64,000 bases of DNA from Colwellia piezophila ATCC BAA-637 (GTDB lineage Bacteria; Pseudomonadota; Gammaproteobacteria; Enterobacterales; Alteromonadaceae): positions 535,619 through 599,618 of the forward strand of contig NZ_KB905160.1 in the NCBI RefSeq assembly GCF_000378625.1, read 5' to 3'. The translations under genes were made by a program, and so were the position numbers. The stretch's first letter is position 1. Each line of letters starts with the position of its first letter. A model generated the notes under the pieces. The model was not told the origin of the DNA. It saw nothing but the letters and a program-made list of their open reading frames with translations, and ran no database searches. Shown here piece by piece: positions 57,104 through 64,000 of this stretch.

Positions 57104-58273
57104 TTGAATTCTATTAATAAAGTACTTTTTATCACTGTCATCTTTGTCAGTATGTTATCTCAGGCTATAGCAATACGGCTAAATATCATATTAATAATGG
57201 CACAGTTGATAAAACGAGGCTTAGGTCAACAGCGAATAATTAAGCTAAATAGTGTTCAGCCGGTAATGGCTCTTTTATTTTCTGTACTTATAATTACCCC
57301 AGTTAGCGCGTTTCAAACCTCTGCCGAAGTTATTCGTACTCAATTGATGAACGCGAACAGCCCACAGGTTTTGGTAGTCGCTCATCGCGCCGCTTGGAAG
57401 CAAGCTCCGGAGAATTCGTTGTTGTCTATTGAGCACGCTATTGATATTGGCGTCGATATTATCGAAGTGGACATCCGGCGCACTAAAGATGGCGAGTTTG
57501 TGCTGATGCATGATAGATCACTCAATCGCACTACAAACGGTAAGGGCAAGGTGGCTGATAAAACGTGGGCAGAATTACAATCACTGCGCTTAAAAAATAC
57601 CGATGGTAGCCTAAGTAATGAAGTGATCCCTCATCTACGTGATGCTTTGGCGCAGATTAAAGATAAGGTGCTGATTGATCTTGATAAGGCTGAACCCTAT
57701 TTCGCTGAGGTACTTGCAGTTGTGCGTGAAACTGGTACTGAGCGGCAGGTAATCTTAAAGGGCAAAAAGGGGTATTCAAAAGCTATGGTCACCTTAAATA
57801 AACTTGGAGATTTTCAGGGCATTTATATGCCCAAGTTTAATTTTAGCGATAAGACGAAAAAGCGTAAAAAAGCTAAAAAGAAAGCCCAATATGCTGAGCA
57901 AGATACTATGGCTCCAACTATGCCACCAACTATGACAGCTTTGCCAAAACAACCTCTCATATCAGATATCAAGAGACATAATTCAGACGACTGGTACGCC
58001 GGTATTGAAGGGAGTGTTATGGCTGAAATTAAGTTCAGTACAATCACTCAGCCCCAGATACAGCCAGAAGTATTTAAAGCTATAACCTCTAAATATCGGC
58101 TGTGGGTCAATACTCTGAAAGTATCCCATTCGGCTAACTTTACCGATAAACGCGCCTTGAAAAAACCAGATGCAGTATGGGGCGAGTTGATCAAAATGGG
58201 CAATTCAGTGATACAGACCGATGAGCCACGAGCATTATTGACTTATTTGAGAACGATGAAATACCATGATTAA
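57104..58273 (+). CDS. glycerophosphodiester phosphodiesterase-family protein, exported
   Basis: A 389-residue protein of the GDPD family, which hydrolyses glycerophosphodiesters in a TIM barrel. The start is TTG, supported by AAGGAG six bases upstream. Motifs: VVAHRAAW, ENSLLSIEHAI, IIEVDIRRTKDGEFVLMHD, with the catalytic His pair and acidic residues present. Two signal-peptide-like segments occur in series: residues 1-23 (ends AIA), then a second beginning at the in-frame ATG at 57197 and ending near ITPVSA. The second may be the original start, joined to a new leader. A Lys-rich insert (KTKKRKKAKKKAQ) occurs near residue 255. It overlaps the next sulfatase by eight bases, so the two are co-translated; the link between a GDPD and a sulfatase is unexplained. 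Confidence 0.85.
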   Translation: MNSINKVLFITVIFVSMLSQAIAIRLNIILIMAQLIKRGLGQQRIIKLNSVQPVMALLFSVLIITPVSAFQTSAEVIRTQLMNANSPQVLVVAHRAAWKQAPENSLLSIEHAIDIGVDIIEVDIRRTKDGEFVLMHDRSLNRTTNGKGKVADKTWAELQSLRLKNTDGSLSNEVIPHLRDALAQIKDKVLIDLDKAEPYFAEVLAVVRETGTERQVILKGKKGYSKAMVTLNKLGDFQGIYMPKFNFSDKTKKRKKAKKKAQYAEQDTMAPTMPPTMTALPKQPLISDIKRHNSDDWYAGIEGSVMAEIKFSTITQPQIQPEVFKAITSKYRLWVNTLKVSHSANFTDKRALKKPDAVWGELIKMGNSVIQTDEPRALLTYLRTMKYHD

Positions 58274-59903
58274 TATAAATATTACGCAAAAGAAAACACT
58301 CGTTAAGCAGCGTTGGATCTCAGCGCCGTTAATGAAATCATTACTATTATCAAGCACGCTTGCTATAACGGCTATAGCGACAAATGTAAACGCGAGTGCA
58401 CAACCTAATATTATTTATATCTTAGCTGATGATATGGGCCAGGGTGATACCACTGTTTATAATTCATCCGGTAAAATACCGACACCTAACCTAGAACGCT
58501 TAGCCAAAGAAGGTATGACGTTTAGTAATGTTCATTCAAATTCTAGTGTTTGTACACCGACCCGTTATGGTGTTATGACCGGGCGTTATGCTTGGCGAAG
58601 CAGTCTGAAAAATGGCGTCTATGGCGGTTATAGTCGCCATCTTATTGACCCTGAACGTGAGACCGTGCCTTCACTGCTAAAAAAACAAGGCTATGCAACG
58701 GCCATGACTGGCAAGTGGCACTTAGGTATGGATATGAGCAGTACCGATGGTAAAAAAATTCATCGTGGCTTTGGTCAAAATGCTGATCTCAGCAAGCCAT
58801 TAACCAATGGTCCTAATGCCATTGGCTTTGATTACTACTTTGGCATTTCAGCTTCACTGAATATGTCACCACACGCCTACATTGAGAATGATAAAGTCCA
58901 AGGGGAATTGGTTTACCTCAAAGATAAAAAAGCGGTTAAGGCTGCAGGCCTAAAAGGCGCTAAAACTGGTTGGATGGCTAAAGGCTTTCAGCAAGACCAA
59001 GTGCAATCTACTTTTATTAATAAAGCGATTAGCTGGATAGAGCAACAGCAAAAATCGGCTAGCAAACAACCTTTCTTTGTTTATATTCCACTCAACTCGC
59101 CTCATTCACCTATTGTTCCCAGTGAAGATTTTATTGGCAAAAGTGCTTTATCAGATCATGGTGATTTCACCATGGAGATGGATTACGAAATTGGTCGTTT
59201 GCTAAATGCTCTTGATAAGATGGGCATTGCCGATAATACCATGGTTATTTTTACCTCTGACAATGGTACTTCGCCTGCGGCTAAGCTCGATAAGATGCAA
59301 GCGCAAGGGCATTTTTCTAGTATGGAATATCGTGGCCTTAAAGGCTCGTTATATGAAGGCGGTCATCGGGTGCCATTTATTGTACGCTGGCCTGGTACTG
59401 TTAAAGCGGGCACTAATACAGATTATCATGGTTCATTGGTGGATCTGATGGCAACGGTCGCTGATATTAATGGCGTCAAACTTGCCGATAATGCCGGTGA
59501 AGACAGTATTAGCTTTTTACCCATATTACAGGGTCATAAATTCGATGATAGTAAACGTGGGGTTGTTTATCACTCGGATTCCGGCTACTACGCTATCGCG
59601 CAGGGTAAATGGAAATTGATATTACATAAGGCTGGCGGTACACGCCGTTTAAACCCTAAAGATAGTAATAACCCGGTTAAGAATGCCGGTAATATTCAAT
59701 TGTTTAATATGGAAAACGACCCTACTGAGCGCATCAGTGTTCACCAGCAGAACCCAGAGGTTGTTAATAATCTGGTCAAGTTGCTGGAAAATCAAATTAA
59801 CAGTGGTCGCAGTGCTGGTGCGGGACCTGCCGCCAACGACGAGATTGATGCCAAGTTACACGACAAATGGCAGAAATATCTTACCAAATATATCACGCTG
59901 TAG
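58266..59903 (+). CDS. S1-family sulfatase, exported
   Basis: A 545-residue sulfatase with a signal sequence to about residue 44 (ends VNASA). IIYILADDMGQGD begins near residue 49 and the formylglycine site is Cys96 in C-T-P-T-R. It is a full-length paralogue of the sulfatase at 40326, with the same C-terminal block (NSGRSAGAGPAANDEIDAK), but is less G+C-rich. It overlaps the GDPD gene by eight bases and is followed by a strong terminator. Together with the 60505 beta-helix gene it forms a second copy of the pairing seen at 30139 and 40326. Confidence 0.95.
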   Translation: MININITQKKTLVKQRWISAPLMKSLLLSSTLAITAIATNVNASAQPNIIYILADDMGQGDTTVYNSSGKIPTPNLERLAKEGMTFSNVHSNSSVCTPTRYGVMTGRYAWRSSLKNGVYGGYSRHLIDPERETVPSLLKKQGYATAMTGKWHLGMDMSSTDGKKIHRGFGQNADLSKPLTNGPNAIGFDYYFGISASLNMSPHAYIENDKVQGELVYLKDKKAVKAAGLKGAKTGWMAKGFQQDQVQSTFINKAISWIEQQQKSASKQPFFVYIPLNSPHSPIVPSEDFIGKSALSDHGDFTMEMDYEIGRLLNALDKMGIADNTMVIFTSDNGTSPAAKLDKMQAQGHFSSMEYRGLKGSLYEGGHRVPFIVRWPGTVKAGTNTDYHGSLVDLMATVADINGVKLADNAGEDSISFLPILQGHKFDDSKRGVVYHSDSGYYAIAQGKWKLILHKAGGTRRLNPKDSNNPVKNAGNIQLFNMENDPTERISVHQQNPEVVNNLVKLLENQINSGRSAGAGPAANDEIDAKLHDKWQKYLTKYITL

Positions 59904-59943
59904 TAATACAACTGCTATTCAGTTGCAGTACGATAAACCCTAG

Positions 59944-59973
59944 GGGCAAGCCATAAGGCTTGCCCTTTTTTTT
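59944..59973 (+). terminator. strong terminator after the GDPD-sulfatase operon
   Basis: GGGCAAGCC (59944-59952) pairs with GGCTTGCCC (59957-59965), loop ATAA, followed by eight T. It lies 40 bases after the sulfatase stop. Confidence 0.93.
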
Positions 59974-60208
59974 GCCCTTTTTATGCTGTGTCATGTTCAA
60001 TATTTACACTTGAGTGGTGGGGTTTTATAAATAAAAAACACGATAAAGGTTTGCACAGAAAGCTTTATCGTATTATTGTTGTACACAATCTGTGTATTAT
60101 AAATATAAAACAGTACAGGTGTCGATCAATGAAGTATGGAGATTTATTCTAGGGAAAATTGCTCATGTAAAGTCAGTGCACGCTTGGCTGCTTGCAGGGC
60201 GAATATTA

Positions 60209-60472
60209 ATACCAAGTCCATTAAGTTAGTTCCCACTCAGATCTTGCCAGCGTTTTGAGAACAAATAGAATTTTTTTGCATATAGTCACTCTATATGAAA
60301 GAAATTCTGTGCGGTTATCGAATCGCTGGAAAGCTCCCGAAGGGCGAGTTTAAAAGGCTTACATGCTGCGTTATTGATTTTAATAAGGGAATAACCATTA
60401 TCTACAATCAATGCCTTGCCTCTAAGCCTTTTAACTCTCGCTGAGTGGGAAGAAACTTATTGGAATTGGTAT
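60209..60472. repeat. MITE-like palindromic element, copy 2
   Basis: A 264-bp element with 32-bp terminal inverted repeats (60209-60240, starts ATACCAAGTCCATTAAGTT; 60441-60472, ends GGAATTGGTAT). The inner right part, from AGGGCGAG at about 60341 to CTCTCG near 60440, closely matches the inner part of copy 1 at 9943, whereas the termini differ from copy 1. A second inner hairpin with GCATATAG and CTATATG arms lies near 60278-60300. No ORF. It lies in the intergenic region before the beta-helix gene at 60505 and might supply or affect its promoter. Confidence 0.75.
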
Positions 60473-60504
60473 AAGTATCAAAATAATAACAATAGGATAC
60501 GAAT

Positions 60505-63500
60505 ATGAATAAAAATTTTTTAAAGGCTAATTTGGCAGTAATTATTGCCACAGGTGTTATAGCGTTACCGCTGCAGGCGGCTAACCTTTTTGTTGGCGGG
60601 GTACCCAGTGGTGAGAGTGGCAGCTCATTTTTGAATATTCAAGCAGCCGTAGATGTTGTACAGCCAGGGGATACTATTTATCTGCGCGGCGGAAATTATC
60701 ACGAGGAAGTGAATGCCACTAATCTGCAGGGGACACAAAGTGCCCCGATTAAAATTACCAATTGGAATGGTGAATCCGTGCGCATGGACGGCTCTAGTCA
60801 CCTAAACGATCTAGGCAGTAATGGTTGGACCTTGATGGGGTCAGGTGAAGGTCACCCCAACTGTGCTGATAACTGTTACAAAACCAGCATTAATCAAGAT
60901 ATCTGGCAATTATGGGTAGACGACCGCATGCAAGTGGTGGCGCGTTGGCCTAATGTTACCGTAGGTCATCCTACAGATCCTATTCATTTAAAAGTTGATA
61001 AGATAACTCCAGCTGATGGCAGTTGGTTTGATAAGGCTGGCACATGGGGTCATATGGCTAACAGCTGGAACTACGATTCTGGATCAAACACCAGTACGGT
61101 AAAAAATAATACCGCGTTTAACGATTTATCAATAGGTGATGATGCGCAAGTCAGTTTTTCTGGCGGCTCTGTTATCCTTAATTACCATTCTGAATCGCAG
61201 TTCTCACGCGTTATTACCAGCCATACACCGGGCAGTAATTCAATTGTTCACGACGGCGTCATTAACCCAAAAGATCAAGGTTCGGGTCACTTCTTAGTGG
61301 AAGCTAAGAATGCGCTGGATATGCCGGGTGAATGGTACTACGACATCGATACTGGTGAAGTATGGTTGTGGCCAGAAGATGGTCAAAACCCAACCGGAAA
61401 AAATGTCCGCGGTAAAACCCAATCTTATGCCATCGATTTTAGTGGCAGTAGTTATTTGACAATTGAAGGACTGGAGTTCTTTGGCACTACGATTACTTCG
61501 ATTACCAAAAATGATTCCCATCATGTCACCATCAATGACAACAAATTTCTCTATCCGTCTTGGTATAAGCGCATGCTGCGCGAGCATACGATATTTTCTA
61601 AAACAGTTGATGGCGAGATGCAGCATACCGGCGGTAGTGATGTCGGCGCGACGATCATAACGGGCGACTCTTTGCTGATCAGCAATAATGAGTTTGCCTA
61701 TGGTGATGCTACCATTGATTTGAGTGAAGGCCGACAGAAAGTCGATAATGTCGTGACCAATAACCTATTCCATCATTGGGGGTTAGTCGGCATGGCGGGT
61801 CCAATTTTGGATATGAACTCTAATAAGGGTAATTCAGAGCAGTCTTATAACACCTTTCACACCCATGGCGGCCAATTAATGTTTAAGGGCTCGTACGTTA
61901 ATGTTAACTGGTCTCGTGCCTCTTACTGGGGTTACTTTAAGCAAGATGGTGTGGCTTTTCAGTGTGGCGGTAATGGCTCTGTTAGCACTGTGCGTCACCA
62001 TATCTGGGTGCACAATGCCTTTAAAGGCGGCGTACGTTGGGATGGTGAAGACGGCGGTATTGCAACCCAACAAGGTGGTCTAGATCATCACTTAGCTGGT
62101 GCTAACGTGCCAGGTTTAGCTAAAATCAAGGGTGATTATCATCAGGTTTACCATATGAGTGGTGTATTGCCCTTGAACGGCAGTGCTTCACTTATTAATG
62201 TTGATAATGTTTCACGTAATGGAGAGCAGCGCAACAACAATACCAGAGTCTTCAATAATATTGCCCATGGAATCTCGGGCGATCCTAACAAGTTTGAAGC
62301 GCTCAATGGCGAGAATGGTTATAACTGGAACGGATTGTTACATGCCGTTGATGGCGATATAGCCTCTGCGCAAATGCGTGATGCGAATAATCTCGACTTC
62401 CGTCCCATAGAAGGCAGTGATGTCATTGATGCAGGTATTGTAATACCTGGTATTAACGACAACTATATTGGCAATGCACCTGATATTGGTGCCTATGAGT
62501 ATGGTGATAGTAATTACTGGATCCCTGGATATCGTGCAAAAAACAAAGCTAATAGCCCTGTGCCTATGGATCAAACGCTAACAGCCAAGACTGATACGGA
62601 TCTGATCTTTTTGGCTGCACGTAACGCAGTCAGCAACAATGTTTATCTAGGTAGTACCAAGGACAACTTGAGCCTGTTGGCCGGAAATGTCGCTAGCACT
62701 AATAATATTGTTGTCCCTGGTGCACTAAACGGCAATCAAGTTTATTACTGGCGCGTAGACTCTGTTCTTGCTGATGCAAGCGTAGTGACTGGTGATGTAT
62801 GGTCTTTTACTGCTAAGGAAGCAGGCATCACAATGCAGCAAACGTTTGTGGTGAGTGCAGATGTTGATGTTAGCTCTGATAGGCCAGATAACAACTCAGA
62901 AGGTAATACTAAGCTTTTCTTTCGTACACCAAGTGATGGCAGTGAAGAGCGCCGTGCTTATCTTAAGTTTGACGTCGCTATTGACGGTGACGTAATCAGC
63001 GCGACCTTACGCTTGCATCGCTCTGGCACCAAAGTGTTCGATGTTCAGGTATACGCGATGAGTGATAGCAGTTGGGATCCCGCTGAGGTCACCTGGAATA
63101 ATCGTCCAATCATCGATGGTGCACTACTTGCCACCGGTGATGTTAAAAGTGATTGGGGAGAATTCGATGTAACTAGAGGCGTTCGCAATGGTACCGTGTC
63201 GCTTGCGCTTAATCGTCTGCCTAATACTAATAGTAAATTCCTTGACGCGATGGAATCCGGTTTTGCTGCTCATCTAGTTGTTGTTTATGGTGATGCTAGT
63301 GACGATCTTGCGCCGGCTGCACCTGTTAATGTTGCTGCCACCGATGGCTTCAATTCGATCACTGTTAGTTGGGATGCCAGCACTGAGTCTGATGTCATTG
63401 GCTACAAAGTCTATCGACGTGAACATGATGAAGACTTCTTCGATTCCCCGATTCACCCAGGATTGTTGACGCAGACTAGCTTTGAAGACACCATTGTTGT

Positions 63501-64000
63501 GTTCGGCCAATCATACCAATATGTGGTACGTGCGGTTGATGCTCGAAACCAGGAATCGGGTAACTCATTATTTGCGACAAGTACGGTATTAGACAGTGAT
63601 AGTGACGGCCTAAGCGACAGCTGGGAAGCGACTTATGGTTTGGATAGTAACGCTAACGACGCCGCACTCGACCTCGATGGCGATGGCTTTAGCAACCTGC
63701 AAGAATTCCTAGCAGGTAGCAATCCTGTCAATCCGATTAGTACCCCGGAAAATCCGTCTGGCGAAATTTCGCTAGAAGTAGAAACCACATTGATTACCAG
63801 CGGTGATACCTACATCGATTCAGTTGACGCTGATGCAAACTTTGATAGTGCCGAGAGGTTGTTTGTTAGGGTCTCAGGAAAAAATTCGCTGCAAACTGGA
63901 TTGCTTAAATTTAATGTTGAGCTATCGGGTAGTATTGTTAGTGCAACGCTACGCCTTCATGGCACAGGTAATGACGTTGAAGGCGTGCAAATCTACGGCG
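60505..64000 (+). CDS. large secreted beta-helix protein, truncated by the window end
   Basis: An open frame from ATG at 60505 runs in frame to base 64000 (1165 codons) without a stop. The signal peptide is about 1-26 (ends LQAA). A right-handed beta-helix region follows to about residue 680, closely similar to the protein at 30139 (for example [20 protein letters not shown] is in both). Then come an Fn3-like segment (YYWRVDS), a DNRLRE/CBM96-like domain at about 778-930, an Fn3 domain, a calcium-type DSDSDGLSDSWE segment and the start of a second DNRLRE domain near residue 1089. The second DNRLRE domain replaces the (DDGTG)n linker of the paralogue. The opening NLFVGGVPSGESGSS differs from the 30139 protein, so the first 25 mature residues have another origin. 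Likely surface enzyme or binding protein for the same polymer. Confidence 0.84.
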   Translation, partial: MNKNFLKANLAVIIATGVIALPLQAANLFVGGVPSGESGSSFLNIQAAVDVVQPGDTIYLRGGNYHEEVNATNLQGTQSAPIKITNWNGESVRMDGSSHLNDLGSNGWTLMGSGEGHPNCADNCYKTSINQDIWQLWVDDRMQVVARWPNVTVGHPTDPIHLKVDKITPADGSWFDKAGTWGHMANSWNYDSGSNTSTVKNNTAFNDLSIGDDAQVSFSGGSVILNYHSESQFSRVITSHTPGSNSIVHDGVINPKDQGSGHFLVEAKNALDMPGEWYYDIDTGEVWLWPEDGQNPTGKNVRGKTQSYAIDFSGSSYLTIEGLEFFGTTITSITKNDSHHVTINDNKFLYPSWYKRMLREHTIFSKTVDGEMQHTGGSDVGATIITGDSLLISNNEFAYGDATIDLSEGRQKVDNVVTNNLFHHWGLVGMAGPILDMNSNKGNSEQSYNTFHTHGGQLMFKGSYVNVNWSRASYWGYFKQDGVAFQCGGNGSVSTVRHHIWVHNAFKGGVRWDGEDGGIATQQGGLDHHLAGANVPGLAKIKGDYHQVYHMSGVLPLNGSASLINVDNVSRNGEQRNNNTRVFNNIAHGISGDPNKFEALNGENGYNWNGLLHAVDGDIASAQMRDANNLDFRPIEGSDVIDAGIVIPGINDNYIGNAPDIGAYEYGDSNYWIPGYRAKNKANSPVPMDQTLTAKTDTDLIFLAARNAVSNNVYLGSTKDNLSLLAGNVASTNNIVVPGALNGNQVYYWRVDSVLADASVVTGDVWSFTAKEAGITMQQTFVVSADVDVSSDRPDNNSEGNTKLFFRTPSDGSEERRAYLKFDVAIDGDVISATLRLHRSGTKVFDVQVYAMSDSSWDPAEVTWNNRPIIDGALLATGDVKSDWGEFDVTRGVRNGTVSLALNRLPNTNSKFLDAMESGFAAHLVVVYGDASDDLAPAAPVNVAATDGFNSITVSWDASTESDVIGYKVYRREHDEDFFDSPIHPGLLTQTSFEDTIVVFGQSYQYVVRAVDARNQESGNSLFATSTVLDSDSDGLSDSWEATYGLDSNANDAALDLDGDGFSNLQEFLAGSNPVNPISTPENPSGEISLEVETTLITSGDTYIDSVDADANFDSAERLFVRVSGKNSLQTGLLKFNVELSGSIVSATLRLHGTGNDVEGVQIYG

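Overview
The window looks like chromosome of an AT-rich marine gammaproteobacterium of the Alteromonadales/Colwellia type. This is inferred from the A+T-rich coding sequence, the TonB-dependent receptor, the GlyGly-CTERM-type C-termini with thrombospondin-3-like Asp-rich linkers, and the gene families present. No rRNA, tRNA, CRISPR array, transposase or phage gene was seen. Most of the window is a large locus for degrading a sulfated, fucose-containing polysaccharide, probably a fucoidan or sulfated fucan. The substrate is inferred from gene content: four GH29 alpha-L-fucosidase genes (one broken by nonsense codons), seven S1-type sulfatases, four secreted right-handed beta-helix proteins (one GH141-like), a GH18-like protein, one TonB-dependent receptor and two giant secreted multidomain proteins.

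Layout. 0.8-12 kb holds the GH29 block, with an endonuclease/exonuclease/phosphatase-family protein, a Sel1-repeat protein, a small lipoprotein and a palindromic MITE-like element in between. 12.2-18.4 kb is one 2061-residue secreted protein on the minus strand with repeated modules, Asp-rich linkers, Ig/HYR-like domains and a GlyGly-CTERM tail. 19.1-27.1 kb is an operon-like run of two sulfatases and two beta-helix proteins. 27.7-33.8 kb holds a small unknown ORF, a minus-strand sulfatase and a 1209-residue beta-helix protein ending in (DDGTG)17 and a membrane tail. 34.4-40.0 kb is a GlyGly-CTERM binding-type protein overlapping the TonB-dependent receptor, the likely surface capture and import pair. 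40.3-48.0 kb has three more sulfatases and the GH18-like protein. 48.2-56.8 kb is a complete minus-strand MoxR/Bat (VWA, aerotolerance-type) operon that looks like a housekeeping block inside the locus. 57.1-64.0 kb is a GDPD-family protein overlapping a seventh sulfatase, then a second large beta-helix protein that runs off the end.

How the genes fit together. Secreted or surface-anchored beta-helix enzymes would cut or trim the polymer, sulfatases would remove sulfate, and periplasmic or lipoprotein fucosidases would release fucose. The TonB-dependent receptor would import oligosaccharides. No formylglycine-generating enzyme, fucose-catabolism gene, transporter for free fucose or dedicated transcription regulator is visible, so those must lie elsewhere. 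Several components are duplicated (CTPTR sulfatases, CTTSR sulfatases, large beta-helix proteins, GlyGly-CTERM proteins). Some genes are visibly richer in G+C than their neighbours, which suggests assembly by duplication and transfer.

Most noteworthy for follow-up: an apparently uncharacterised ~160-residue module found four times in the two GlyGly-CTERM proteins; a 10-bp-spaced TGTAAAG direct repeat upstream of several locus genes; a palindromic element family; the CTTSR sulfatase pair; and a fucosidase gene with three nonsense codons but no frameshift.
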